The notes: a model not told the origin generated them from the letters alone. Shown: positions 1 to 12,747, counted from the stretch's first letter. The stretch is DNA of 64,000 nucleotides from Toxonevra muliebris (GCA_963691655.1 OY829328.1:13346704-13410703); one strand, 5' to 3'. A program made the numbers and translations.

Positions 1-492
1 TTGAATGAAAAGTATCGAGTATTTACTCGTATTTACTTGTACCGAATCATCACTAGGTGTAACATGTGCGACTTCACCCCGAGCTACTTGTTTACATTTT
101 CAAACAAGTTTTGAAAAAAAAAATTATCCTTATAAAACACTATTTAATTGCAACGAAAAATGACACCTTAAAGCACAACAAATTCATGCTCAACCAAATT
201 TAACTCTGAAGTAAATGTATATAAAAAACCTTAAAAAACACTTAAAAAAGTCTAACGTAATTTTGCATTAATCCAATAATGCCTAGCGGTGCCATATGAC
301 ACCTTGTCGCTGAGCCATTCCTAAGCTAGGTTTAAAAACAATTTTTTTCTCAAGCTACTTTCTTGTTCTATCTACTTTGGTTCCCGCTCGTCCTTAATGG
401 GTTAGTGAAACGTCACTATACAGTGTTGCTAAATGCAGAATGCTAAAACCAATTCTCAGTAGCCGTCTTATGCTCTTACGACGTGTTCACAT
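1..492. other. Non-coding DNA, no feature recognised
   Basis: AT-rich sequence with no ORF of note on either strand and no recognised repeat. It forms the left flank of the hAT-like element that starts at 493. Confidence 0.5.
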
Positions 493-1942
493 CAAGGCCG
501 TATTTAGGGGGAGGTTTGGGGGGTTCTGAACGCCCTCGCCCGACCCCACCCCCCCCCCCCCCCCCCGAAATGTGGAAACCTTCTTCTAATTTTTTATATT
601 AATTTCCAGTGGATGGGGAAAAAGTAGAAAATAAAATCTATTGGACGATTTTTGAATATTTTTACTTCCATCGGTTTTTTCTAAAAAGTCAAGTAAATTT
701 GAGATCTTAGTTACGACCAAATCTGATTTATTTTCTTTGACATGAGGATTGATTTCGGATTCAAAAGGAGAAGGTGATGCTGAGCAATCCTGCATTCATA
801 GTTTTTCTATGTAACTGTTTTTGATTTAAAGCTTCGTCGTGAAACATTTTGAAAAGTTTAAAAATTAATAAAAAATAGAAAAAACTATCGGATCCTTGTA
901 AAATTTGTCTTATGTGAAAAGTAATACAAAGCAATATTTTATTATGCTAAACTTGTCCGCCATATTTGATTCGGAATTCTGAATTTTTAAAATCTGACTG
1001 CAGATTTGTAACCAGCGCCCCTTTAAACACTGCGGATCACTGCACTTTTCATTATGTCTGGCTGTGGGTGTGAGTAAGATAAAATCCGTTCTTTGTAAAT
1101 TTTTTCCTGCACCCGTAGACATAAATACAAGGAAAGGGCATGATTTAGCTTTAATTCCTAATTTTCGAAGTTTCTAGCACGTCAGGGTTCAGCTCTACAA
1201 TTTCTCAAAAATGGCCAAAAACGGTATTTTTAGGGATCTCAGTCCCGATTTTTCTAAAACGTGACGTGATGGAAAGTTATTGACCTCAGATTAGTGTTGA
1301 GCATAAAGAATTCATTAGACAACACTGGGAACCATTTTATTCGCCAGGACAGTGTTATTGGATCAGCTTCAAAGTTTTTGGAGACAATCTTAAAATGTAA
1401 TTAATTCTTTAACCCATTATTGCTCAGGGCATCTCGACTCTGAAGAACCCTTTTAATGCTGTGACTGCACGAATTTAGTGAATATATGCTAACTTCATCC
1501 GAGTTCCTCATAATTGATAATGGCCCGAATTCCCACTGATAATCATTTGAAAAAATTAGCCTTTGAATATTTTTAGCATTATTGGTCATTATTTTAACTT
1601 TGGGTAATGGAAAGTCAAGGAGTTATCGAAATGATGTCCTTGACGTTAAAAAAGTGCATTAGAATTCACATTGAATAATTTTATTTGAAAAAATTGAAAT
1701 TGATTATTCTGTGAATTTTTTGTAATTTTCGGCCATCTTTTTTAGGTTAAGATTAGAAAAAAACTCGGAAAGAACAATTCCTAAAGATTCAAGGCATTTA
1801 TCCACTCTAGTCCCTTGACTGATAGGGTCCATCAAATGCAACATCGTATCTAATTTATTTATTTAAACATCAGTTTCATAAAAATTATTTTTTGAATATT
1901 TTCTTCGAATGAAAACCCCCCCGAAAAAAATCCTGGCTCAGA
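493..1942. mobile_element. hAT-like non-autonomous element, old copy
   Basis: The left end reads CAAGGCCGTATTTAGG and is followed by G-rich sequence and a pure C tract (549-566). Read as the reverse complement, the stretch matches the element at 15297-16323 along its length: the same terminal CARGGCCGTA, the same long G/C homopolymer near one end, and the same CTGGCT and TTCGAATGAAAAC blocks near the other (about 1905-1938). The last ten bases of the far end are eroded, so no clean target duplication can be assigned. No transposase-like frame is visible; short ORFs here are chance. This copy is about 420 bp longer than the nested one, mostly from extra sequence near 1780-1870. Assignment to hAT rests on the 8-bp duplication of the sister copy. 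Confidence 0.7.
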
Positions 1943-4900
1943 GTATAAAATAGCTAATGACCGATTTTGCCCCGTCCTCTCCTACACATCATTTCATTTA
2001 CTTAATATCAAAATATTGTATGCTTTACTAGCTTCTCAATAACAATTTCAATGTGCAAAAGTTTAAATTATCATAAATACCAAAGTTCATAGTAAAAATT
2101 GTATAAAAGTTTATATACGCATATACTGGCATAAATATGATTAATATTCTTTAAAAATTACATTACATTTATCGTTGGTAATGACATTTTCATGGCGACA
2201 ATAATGAATTACTCACACACATAACACTTTCATAACAATGAAAACATGATTGTTCATTTTTATGCGTATAGTTGATACGTTACGATGATATGTTTTTAAG
2301 TGAAAAATATTCATAGATTCATGTTAACAGCTGTTATCGATGGATGTCACCATTAGCCAAGTACAGTGACTACCTGGATATACATATATTTCTACTTCTA
2401 TCAATCCATCTATCCATCTATCTAGAAATATATTGATGTGATAACTAAAATTCTTATCGCACAATCATGACAGTCTATTTCTTGAATTAAATAAATATAT
2501 TACACTGTAAAAGGAATAAAAGGAATAAATAAAGAGAGTGCATTTATTAAGAGAGTACTTTTAAAAGAGCGAAAGAAAATGCAGAGTGCGAAAGAGCGTG
2601 AAAAGTAAAGCATAACTTCAAGGCGCATGTACACTAAAATAACTTCCGGTATGAAAATTCTCCTCCAATGTATGACATCACTTGTTTGTAAAATAAAAAT
2701 AGCAAGGATATACGACAAACAATCACACATACACCAACACATGGCACATTCGTGAAATGCCAGTAAGCCGCTTTTTTGTGTTAATGAAATTATGCGCTTT
2801 ACATATCATATGTATATACTATATAGAAATGCTTGTTTGTTTATTTATGTAGTAGTAACTGTATGAAATTATCATTTGCTGACGTCACTGTATTAAGTGC
2901 GCTCAATTGGAAGTTTTGCTACTAAATAAAATTTTTAGTTGTTTAGTTATTTTTCAAAGTTGTATGTAGAAAAACAGAAGCCATGCTGATATTATGATGA
3001 CATAAGTGTCGCGACTTGAAATTTAATTATGAGGGGATAAGAAATAAGAAGCAAAAGATTTAACAACAGCAACAACAAGAGCAAACTTTTAGTTACTAAC
3101 AAACGCTTGCAAATATATTCACAATCTGGTGACATTTGTATTTTAAAAGGTATCATAAAAAACTCTCACTAGGGGAAGAGGGCAAACATGGCGAGGTCAT
3201 CATTCGGAAGCATTGACATTTTGCAATTCCTTGGTATGCGATGGTATGGCATGAGTTTGTACTTGGTTGGCATTTTAAGTGTGCTTTAACTTAATTTTAT
3301 ATTATGAGAAATGTTTTTGGGTTCCAGATAAAAAGAAAAATGAAGAAAAAATAAATCGGCTTTGCAGCGGTTAAAGTGAACGCTATAAAGAAACGAAAAA
3401 TTAAAAGGAATTTGAAAACTTTACAGTGCAATTGAAATGTTGTCAAGTGGAGGAGAGTCAAGTACAGAGGCTATAGAAGTAAGATCAGAAAAGGCATTCA
3501 AAGGCGGTAAGAGGCAATAAGGGTGCTTACACTGGATCTGAATAAAGGATGCTTCAGTCTCCAAAAAAAAAAAACAATGAAAAAGCTTAACTATAGTAAG
3601 ATTGAAGAATTTGAAAATATTCGCTTTGAATTCGAAACTCTTTCGGTTTAATGTTTACATTTTAAAGATATTCCTAATATGTAATTCACATACCACCACA
3701 ATGAGCATTTCCAAGGAATAGTCAGTATTTACAATCACATGATCAATGAGTACTTAAATTATGTAAATATTCAAGTAGGGGGCAAACAAAGAATAAAACA
3801 CCAGTGCGTTTGATAAAAACAATGCATACATAATAGCGCGTAGTATAACATTAAATTTCTGTTTTCGTATTTAAACCTTTGCAAAAAAATACATAAAAAA
3901 TATCATACCAAAAAAAAAGTTAACTAACAACGCAAACCACCAAGAAAAAGGTCATATTCAAAATTAGCTCAGCCCAAAAAAAGACAATTTGGCGTACGGA
4001 CAGACGGGTACGATAACCTTGTTGCTGCATATATGTAATTTTATGTATCTTAAGGACAATTTAAATTTCTAAACCCATGTCAATTTAAGCATTAAAAGAA
4101 GGAAACGGACCCGAAAAAAATGCAGATGTAATTAAATTTATTTATGGAGCCGTAAGCATTTGTACGCTAAACCAAATTGAATGATTTCAGGCCACTTCAG
4201 GCAGCGGCTGTTCGTTCCTTGTTCACTTATATTATAAGTACGCGCAAGTTTTAGTGCGTTGATTTGATTTTATGTGTTTTTATGATTTTTTTTTATGCTT
4301 AGTAAGTATATGAAATTATATGTGCCGCCTAAAGGCAATAAAGCTGATTGTGATTCTGATGCTGCTGTTGCTGTTGCTTTCACATAATATAAGTAGAAAG
4401 AAATCAACGCCATTTAAGCTTAATTCAAAAATGGTAATGGTAATGGTAATGCTCATTTGAGTGTAGATATGAACGTCAGAGTAGAGTGTGTGGGGAAAGC
4501 ACACCAACCAATGAGCTAACGTTGCTATTTTAAATTTAGAACTTCTTGATTGTGGGATTCATTTTGAATGTCATTGCAATGTCCTGTTGACACTTGCTCA
4601 TAATGCGCCATCGGCATTCTCGGTCGTGTACATCCGGAAATGTTTTTATTTCTTGTTTGGTTGGAGTGACGTTAACGCAGCCAAAGCTACTTGCAGCTGT
4701 CTTTAGAATTATGCAGGAGCAATAAAAAAAGAGGAGCAAAATAGCAACGGCAACAGCCACAGCCACTAATACGATTTTTTATTTTCACGTAGTAATCATA
4801 TTTTGCCCACACTGTAAGTGAGTAAAAATGTTTGGCATACTTTAGGGGGTTTTGATAAATTTTTCAACATTTGTAGAAAGAAACTTGAGGAAATTTATTC

Positions 4901-5936
4901 GGAAATGACTATGATGTTTTGCAAATAAATATTATCTATATTTACATATGTATATGTCATGGGCAACCAGGTGGACGAAAATTTGTTTAAAAATCCTGAA
5001 ATCGTAACGAAAACTCGCGAGTAATTGAATGGAGCTTGTTTAAAAGTAGTTGATAAATGAAAATATGTGAAGTGAGAAAATACCCTTTAGGATTTTTATT
5101 TTTAAATCAGCGTAGTAGGTTGGTTCCAATTATGCACAATTCCACAATTAGCCATAATAATGTCATCTCTCTATTATTGGTGTGTGTTTATATTCATACT
5201 GTGGGGTTTTGGTATGACAACAGTTTTTCTAACTCAATTTTTGAGATTCAATCGATGCCAATCAGGAAGGCTGGAAGTAAAGAGTGAAGTCTAGCTTTAC
5301 ATAAAACTAGTTACATGGATAAAAAGTGAATAGTAGCTTTGCAGCTGTGGCTGTATATATTATGAAGAATACAGAGCCTAGCCGCGTATATATTTACCCA
5401 CGGACTAGAACTGCTATAAGTCTCAAAACATCGAATTGCCTATATTTGGTTCTAGTAAGACTATATTTTAGACTAGTTTTTCCTACTGTAATACAAGTAG
5501 AGAGTCAATTGTCTATTTTCGAACTTCAAGTAGTGATAGTGTATATTTATGCTAACTTTCACCAGAGAAATTACTTAGAACTGACTCGGAGGAGTGTATG
5601 TTAGATCTAATTCTAGCTTAATCTTCTTATTTTTCTGAGGCCGGGAACATATCTAAGAGTAATATCCAGTTGTGGGTACTTAGAGACATAAGTTCACTCG
5701 TTCGTTGATCCATCAACTAGGAAGATTTCTAAGATGGTTCTCTTATAATTCGACATGAAATACATTAGTCGAAATAAAAGAAAGAATAGAAAGATTTAAA
5801 TGTTTTCTGCAGTCTATTTTGGATTCATTGGTATAGATTCCTACAACTCTCTCTACTTTCAAAAAACTAAACGAACACTTTTCCGAAATTTAATCTGCCG
5901 GTTAGGCAATCTAACTTGAGGTAGGTGGTGATAATC
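1943..5936. other. Non-coding DNA with short simple repeats
   Basis: No convincing coding sequence. There is an ATCT/ATCC microsatellite near 2401-2425, a GCTGTT-type run near 4360-4378 and a short (TGGTAA)n run near 4432-4452. A solitary TAGGGGAAG-type end at about 3172 resembles the termini of the elements at 20894 and 39681, but no partner end was found. The remainder is AT-rich intergenic or intronic sequence. Confidence 0.5.
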
Positions 5937-6105
5937 AATAAATGTGACAAAATTTTGGTATGCCCCTACGTTTTGCCTTCTTAAATCTGACTTCAATAAT
6001 TGTAGAGCTGGCTTTAATGTGTAGGTCAATGGGTAGCATACTTAACAGGGCATTCAGAGTATTGGTTTGACATGAAAGGAAGAATCCTGCAATACCAACG
6101 CAGCC
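5937..6105 (-). pseudogene. Non-LTR retrotransposon pol fragment (C-terminal side of the reverse transcriptase)
   Basis: Read on the minus strand from 6105 down to a TGA near 5940, one open frame includes CVGIAGF, then NTLNALLSMLPIDLHIKA and EVRFKKAKRRG. This is the layout of the segment after the reverse-transcriptase palm in Jockey/LOA/R1-type elements, where a C-x-x-ITGA block is followed by an ALE(A)LL-x-x-x-PLDL block before the RNase H or C-terminal part. The fragment has neither catalytic box and is flanked by unrelated DNA, so it is a dead LINE piece. The upstream frame (about 6106-6180, minus) continues weakly. Clade assignment is uncertain. Confidence 0.6.
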
Positions 6106-7759
6106 TGATCTACAAATAATTGTTTTTTTCCTATACTTTATCGGTTGTCTGCCAACAGACTAGTGAGCTAAATATTCTATAAAAGCAGTTAAATTTTTTT
6201 TTATTTTAAATACAATTTCCTTGCTCGCACTTTCAAGGAAAGATTACGGAAGTACAGCACAGGCAAACGGAAACTACTCATATTTATTATCCTGCAATCT
6301 AACAATAACCGTGGACAAAAACCATTATATACAATATGAAAGAAAAGTTTAAAAGAATAAGAGTAAAGAGAATGGATTATGCAGATCACTGTTTCTCTGT
6401 TCACATCGTTGCTTTACTCTATTTGGTTAAGATCGGATTAAGTTCCTGGAAATGTATAAAGGTCTTTTACATAGTAGAATGAATGTGGTGTGCTCCTTCC
6501 TCAAATATCGTTCATCCGATTGAAATGCCGGAAGTTTTTTGCTGGTCCTACCATAAATTTAAAAAAATATTTATTTCAGAAAAGGAACTGCTTCAAATAA
6601 TAAATACGTCCCTGAACGTAATATAGTATCTTTCGTTATACTCGACCACCACTGTAGTTAGAAAAGATTTTAAACTTTTTGAAATTTATTTGAGCCGTAA
6701 AAATGTTTGGCATATAATCAAAAATTGTGTTGTCACAAATTAATAAATACTAATTTGCAACAGAAGTATATCCTAAAGGATGAAGAATGTGTTGTGAATG
6801 TGACTCAGTTAGCATTAACTGTTACATTTCAATGTCATAAAAAAAAAAAAAAACTTTATGAAAAAGTGTTGATGGCATTTTCTGTATGACTGTCTTGCTA
6901 ACTGAATTGATTATTAAAATTTTTTATAGTCCAATTCATTAATATTTAATATAATGATATAAAAACCTATTTACATAAATATATTTATACCTATGAAAAG
7001 ATTTTAATAAAATGATATTTAACTAAAGAAAGACAAATATAAGCAACGAAATAAAAACAGTTAAAATAAAGCTGAAACATCGAAGTTGTTATCGGAAGCA
7101 GCTTTGCGATCACAACATGTACGCAGTCTCATTCGAACATTATATGACATTGCCCAGTAGGAAAGGGGAAAATATGTGTTACATATACCAAAGCTGTTTT
7201 TTGTTTGTACATATTACTGATACTCAAGCACTAGATTTCACATGACTGGTTTGAAGTTAGATTCAGCTTTGTAGTATGATTGACTTTAATTATGAATCTG
7301 CACACTGTCGCGAAGAAGGATCAAGTATTTTCTTATATCTGTTTCCCTTCTTTGACCACATTATAAATAACAACTTATATTTATTTTTCTGTCAGCCGAG
7401 TCTTACTGCTTTGAATGGAAATATTATAGAAACTTCAGCAATATTTCAAAAGACTCTATGCTCAAATCAAAAACCATTTTCGAAACAATATGAGATTCCA
7501 AGAATTATTTAAAAATTCGCATCAATTTAATATTTATAATTAAAAATATATGATAAAATATTTTGCATCTTAAGTCGAATAAGGCTATTTTCGCTTTTTA
7601 CCACAGACATAGTTGACTTAAGAGGAGCGTACACTACGACTTTATTATTGACATCGTATTTTTATTTCCCAACAGAGATGACTGGAGAGCCAACAAAGTG
7701 ATAAGTGATTGTTAAATCACTATCAAGCGGGAGTAATTTAAATTAATTGATGTATGAAG
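6106..7759. other. Non-coding DNA, nothing recognised
   Basis: AT-rich sequence with homopolymer runs such as the A tract at about 6839-6852. The few ORFs of 60-78 codons show no domain or bias that would support a gene. Confidence 0.4.
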
Positions 7760-8064
7760 TGATTTCAAAGCAGAAATCCCAGCTATCAAGCAATATCGGA
7801 TAACAATCTCTCCCCGTTTGATATCACAATCTTCGTGGTCAGCCAAGCAGCTATGAAATCAATTCAATCACGTATAGTCAAGTCAAAGGCAGTACCAAAA
7901 TGTCGGAGAGCCCTAAACGCACTACGATCCCACAGATTAATATTTAGCTGGGTGCTTGGGGACTGTTCCATAGAAGGAAAGAATACAGCTGATGAGTTTA
8001 TCCGACAGGGTGAAGTAGATGTATTGATACTGCCGCCAATAAAAAAAATTATACAATCTGATTG
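7760..8064 (+). pseudogene. Non-LTR retrotransposon RNase H-domain fragment
   Basis: The frame at 7835-8065 contains VSQAAMKSIQS, matching the DSQAAIKAL block of retrotransposon RNase H, with the catalytic Asp replaced by Val-Ser. It continues through LIFSWVLGDCSIEGKNTADE, which fits the WVPGHxGIxGNExAD block and keeps the final Asp region. Upstream in the same frame, after a stop near 7762, FQSRNPSYQAISDNN looks like a damaged FQAEI-x-A-I-x-x-A block. The domain belongs to LINEs that carry RNase H (I, LOA, R1 and relatives). Loss of catalytic residues and the stop show that it is inactive. It lies opposite in orientation to the pol fragment at 5937. Confidence 0.7.
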
Positions 8065-8072
8065 ATAATAAT

Positions 8073-8137
8073 GGTCGCGGCAGCCGAATGGTTAGTGTGT
8101 TGGATTGCTACACAGTTCAAACCTCGGCTCACTCAAA
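8073..8137 (+). repeat. tRNA-like SINE head (degenerate)
   Basis: GCAGCCGAATGGTTAGTG resembles an RNA polymerase III A box in its tRNA context, and GTTCAAACCTC at 8115-8125 resembles a B box. The spacing (about 30 bp) fits a tRNA-derived promoter. No complete cloverleaf forms, so this is not called as a tRNA. Repeats beginning GCAGCCGAATGG are common in tephritid flies from general knowledge, which supports a SINE-type origin. Confidence 0.45.
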
Positions 8138-11100
8138 AATCAAAAATAGAAAATACAAATTTTTCTACAGTCATTTCCTCAACATGAATAGTTGCGAACA
8201 GCTCCGTCTACGCCCCCCATTGGCTGTTGCGCCATAATAGTAATAGTAGATTGATATTATTGTGGATGCTGTGTTCAACAACACTGATTCGAAGTAAAAA
8301 TACAAGGTATTCTGACAACCAACTGGTTTCAATTTGGAATCATGTAAATATGCGTTCATGGTACTGTTCCAAGAACACAAAAAGACTGCAATCAGTTAGA
8401 TTAAACACTAGACTTTGTAATCGCTTGTTTTTATCAAAAGCAATAATTGCTATTCAATTTTGATGCTTTTTTAAACTTTTTCCTAATGGGAATGCTATTA
8501 ACAAACAGCTACAAACTGATCGTTTGCTCGCTTGTGCACTCTCGATAAGCAACACCTTCTTCTTCTTCTTCTTCTTCGATGGTTTCTTTACGTTTTCAAT
8601 TTCATTCAATTCAGTTCTTTTTTGTGGTTCGTTTCGGTCGGTTCGACGAACACGCACGCAGGCAACTTTTACGCTCCGCTTTCTGGGTTACTTCACTGAC
8701 TTGCAGTCGTCGTTTTCAACAAGCGCGACTGCGTGCATTTGGAGTCGATTGTTGAAAGGTGATTTGGGTAGCATGGATGAAAGTGCGAGTGTTTATTTTG
8801 CAATTGAATTCAAGATGATAATAAAACCAAAAAAAAAAAAAAAAAAATTTATAAGTTTATAAATTTGTTGCAGAAAATATAAAATTTTGTGTTCATTTTG
8901 TAACAAAAAAAAAAAAAATCCCCCAAAAATTATTATTTGATAACTGCATGTACGTCGGACGAACTTGCATGTGGATGAATTTTGCAACGCTTGCATTTTT
9001 TTTGCCCCATTTTTAGTGCAATTTTCTCTGCAAAACGAAAAACCCAAAACGACAGACGAACTGAAACCGGAATGTAACCAATCGCGGACATCGAATGAAA
9101 GTGAAATCACAATAAATTTAATACATAAAGTGAACTTGAAAGATCGAAATTTATTTGATTTTTTTTTTTTTCTTGTCGATATATTTTTTACTGTCATAAT
9201 CTATATGTATCGTGGAATCTTGGTCAGCGGAACACATTATTGCTAAATGATATTAAAAAAAATTTAAAGAAATGAATTTTGTTGCACACAACTTGAAACT
9301 TGAGCCAGCAGCAAAGCGCAAAAAAAAAACAAATAAAAAAGACAAAATAACAGCAAGGAAAATTAAAAATAAATTTTAAATATATATATATATATATATA
9401 AACAATTTTGATTTTAATTATATACACTGAAGCCGCGATCATTATGTGTTAAATATAAAATATCTAGTTATGCACTATATTTATATAAAAATTATTTTTT
9501 AATAAAAATAGCAAGGGAAAAAAAATAAATAAATGAGTAAATAAAATGAAACGATAATAAGAAAATTTGCACACAACAAACAATTGCATAAGATCTTTCG
9601 TTCAGCTGCGGCTGATTGCTAATATCGCTCTTCCCGCCACTGTGGTCTCTTCTTTTTTTGCTTCTTCTTCTGCTTTAACTCCAATCGTCCCAGTCTTAGT
9701 TTTTTATTTATTTTTTATCCGAATGCATTATGCGAATTGTAATTATATTTTCTCTGATTTTTGTTTGTCTTTTTCGTAACTTAACTAACTTTGTTGTTGT
9801 TATTTTCACATTTCTTTTTAACATTTTCGTAAAACCACATTTTTTTTTTTTATATTTACTTTTGGACCGGCGAAATTTATATATATATATATTTTTTTTC
9901 TTACAATTTATTATTGTTTTATTTTCTAAAGCAAAAATTTGCGATTTTTGTGTGCATATTATTTATGAATTTATTGCATTTATTTATTTATTTTATTTGT
10001 TAGTATAACAAATTCGTAATTGCGTCAACAAAGGTTCATTGCTCTAAAACTTAGCAACAATTCTAATGTTTTTTATATTTTTAATTTGTGTTTTTTATTT
10101 TCTTTTATCCAAAAAAGGCGCGATAAAACTTTGTGCATTTGATTGCAGTAAATTTTTATTAATATTTGTGGCATTTTATGCATTATTACGAAATTGAAAA
10201 AGGTAAGTTAAGCTTTTTTTATTTTAATATATTTATTAAAATTTTATGTGTAGGAAAATCAAAAATTAAGATTAGAAATAATTTGCTAATAAAAATATTT
10301 ATTGATATTAATATAAAATGTTTGCAAATATACATAAAGTGAGGCGTTAATTGAACCTCCACCATTGCATCATCTTCATCATAAAGTTAGCTGCAATTAA
10401 TGCTCTGAGGATACAGAGGTTGACATCTAAACATTTCTAATAGTTCTTTGTTGGATTATATTATAAGGAATCTAGGCTTTGATAGGCAATTTTATAATGC
10501 CCTCTAGGTCCGATTGGAATGTGGAATGTGCTTACTTTGGTTACTGGTGTCTTTAAACTTAAGGAGATCAATACATTGGGCACTTGGCCTTGTATTTTTC
10601 AGGCCTGTATATACACAAAAAAGGATTAAAAGCTACAATCATAATTATTTTCTCTGACTTTCAAGGTACTTTTGTCGTAGGTCATTCCTCGAAACTGGTG
10701 GCTTATCTACCAATAGCTCGTTTGCTGATAAGATGGAGCCAGCTATCTTAAATTAAATTTTATGTAGTGCTTTAATATTAGATTTAGTTCTTTTGCACTA
10801 GCGTACCTTAAATAAATAAATAAGTAAATAACGAAGTCCCTATCCCTTCTGTGGACTCCCCTGGTTTTTTCTAAATTTATCGTTGAGGATAAGTTAAAGA
10901 GCTTGTCGCTCCCATTGTCTGTAATCAGCCTATTGCATGTAGTAAAGCGTATTGCAAAGAGTATCGTCTGTGCATGTTTGGTAATGATGCCACTTTTGTG
11001 TGAATATCCAGTCCTAAATTGGCAAAGAAAAAAATAATATTTTCATTAAGCCATTTCTACGGACTGATGCAATCAAATTCTGTTCCATAAAAGATGTTGC

Positions 11101-11171
11101 ACGGCATCATTATGAAGAATAAAATATAATCTCACTCAAATCAATTATTACATTTTGGAATTTCCATAAAA
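8138..11171. other. Non-coding DNA; possible 5' untranslated exon region
   Basis: No supported coding sequence. A TTC repeat (about 8558-8577) lies in a locally GC-richer zone (8600-8770). A-tracts (8827-8846, 8905-8917) and a TA microsatellite (9379-9401) follow. The stretch 9300-10200 has the A/T-run texture of fly untranslated leaders and ends in AAAAAG followed by GTAAGTTAAG at 10203, a near-consensus 5' splice site. A link to the coding exon at 59650 is only a hypothesis. From 10340 to 11170 nothing was recognised. Confidence 0.3.
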
Positions 11172-12175
11172 ATGGACAAGGAAAATATTCGTCGTGAAAT
11201 TATGAAATTTCATTTGGCAAATTATAGTAGCCGTCAAATTGCAAAGGCTTTAAATTTGTCAAGTCGTACGGTAGACCGAGCTATTATATGATATAATGAA
11301 ACTGGAGGTTTTGGAGATAGAGACCGGGGAAAATTTTCAACAGTTGCCACTACTGGTTTAACAGAAAAAATTCGTAAACGAATCAAGCGAAATGCAAGGC
11401 GCTCAATGAGAAAAATCGCTAAGGAAGTGGGAGTAAACCGTGAAACAGTGCGAATCATTGCAAAATCAAAGCTTAGTCTTAAGCCGCACAAGCTCCGAAA
11501 AGCTCAAGATCTGACACAAAAAAAGAAAGATTTGCGACCGCAAAGATGCAAGGCGTTGCTACGCTCCTCCGTGTTAAAAAATGTTGAAAATATCTTGTTT
11601 ACAGATGAAAAAATTTTCACGGTTGAACAACATTTCAATGCGCAAATTGACCGAATGTGGCTAACATCATCATCGCAACAAAATAGGACTGTTGGCCGAG
11701 TTCAAAAGCCAGCTTCCGTTATGTTATGGGCTAGGCTAATGCCAGAACCCCTCTAATATTCGTTGAAGAGGGTGCTAAAATTGACCACGTTGTTTATCGG
11801 AGCATTTTAAATGAACATGTTCTTCCCTGGGCCCAAGATACATTTGGAAATGAAAACTGGACTTTCCAGCAAGATTCTGCACCTTCCCACATGGCAAAAT
11901 TAACGCAAACATGGATAAAAGACAATTTTTCTGGATTCATAACATCTCAAGAATGGCCACCATACTCCCCAGACTTGAATCCAATGGACTACTCTATTTG
12001 GAGTATTTTAGAGAGTAAGGCTTGTGCATCTCAACACCACAGTCTGGAGTCGATGGCAAATTCATTAGAGAAAGCCTGAACTGAAATTGATCAGGAAGTC
12101 CTGCGGCGAACAGTCCTACGATTTCCGGATCGATTGAAGGCATGTGTGCAGGCTAAAGGAGGTTATATTGAATGA
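11172..12175 (+). pseudogene. mariner-family transposase relic, DD37D (maT-type)
   Basis: The frame starts at ATG 11172 (MDKENIRREIMKF) with a helix-turn-helix block SRQIAKALNLSSRTVDR. It is broken by TGA in the expected Trp of II-x-YNETG, then runs through a second HTH (MRKIAKEVGVNRETVR). The catalytic blocks are LFTDEKIF (first Asp), QQDSAPSH (second Asp) and SPDLNPMDYSIW (third Asp). Counting from QQD to PMD gives 37 intervening residues, the DD37D spacing of the maT clade. A frameshift lies near 11740-11755, after MLWARLMPE and before PLIFVEEG. A second TGA lies in EKA-x-TEIDQE near 12077. The C-terminus is GGYIE then stop. Total length (about 334 codons) is normal for the family, so the gene is nearly full length but dead. 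Confidence 0.9.
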
Positions 12176-12265
12176 GGTGGGGTTCAAATGAATGCTTATA
12201 TATTCAGCAATGTTAACACTTAATTGTACTTAATGGAAGTACGTCCTTTTGAAAATAACTGCTGA

Positions 12266-12299
12266 AATGTGTGCGTCACTTTACGATTGTCACCCTGTA
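12266..12299. repeat. 3' terminal inverted repeat of the maT-type element
   Basis: The sequence ends in TTACGATTGTCACCCTGTA, which on the other strand gives the TACAGGGTGAC start often seen at Tc1/mariner ends, abutting a TA. It lies 124 bp past the transposase stop. No matching left end was seen upstream of 11172, so the 5' terminus is lost or too diverged. Confidence 0.65.
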
Positions 12300-12389
12300 C
12301 ATACAAAATGTACAAATAAAGGCAAAGCATATTAAACTTTTATTAAAAAAAATCAAAAAATAAAAAGAATATTATTTCAACAAATTATT

Positions 12390-12743
12390 TAGCTTTTTTG
12401 ATTTTTTGTTGCTTCACAATTTTTGCAACCAAACTCTGTTTTGACATCACATTGGCAACAAGAGGCACGTTTTGTCATTATCTGTACTAGATTACTCGCT
12501 CTATCTGTACGCTTAAAATTTTCATTTGCTTACTTCGCAAAACAGATGACAAAAGAATGCTGCCATATAAAAAATTTCATGTACAATTAGAACCCAGAAA
12601 AGTCGGTTGGGTATTTAAATACCCATTCCAAATCTCCGAAATGCCTGAAGGTACCAAACTCAAAATATAGCACAACAACTTCTATTGCCTATGTGAACAT
12701 CTCCAACGATTTTTAAGAAAATCTAAGGGCAGGCTTTAATGGG
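12390..12743 (-). pseudogene. piggyBac-like remnant: end plus Cys-rich C-terminal tail
   Basis: On the minus strand the sequence begins at a TTAA (12744-12747) followed by CCCATTAAAGCC, a plausible piggyBac-type end. After about 250 bp of non-coding DNA a frame reads KRASCCQCDVKTEFGCKNCE and stops after NQKS. The Cys pairs resemble the cross-brace cysteine tail at the C-terminus of many piggyBac transposases. If so, nearly the whole catalytic domain is deleted. The opposite end is not visible and may have been lost next to the maT-type end at 12299. This is an inference from short motifs. Confidence 0.4.
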
Positions 12744-12747
12744 TTAA

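Noticed and set aside
8524..9197. ORFs of 112 and 134 codons
   Set aside because: They derive from TTC and poly-A/T runs and overlap on opposite strands without recognisable domains.
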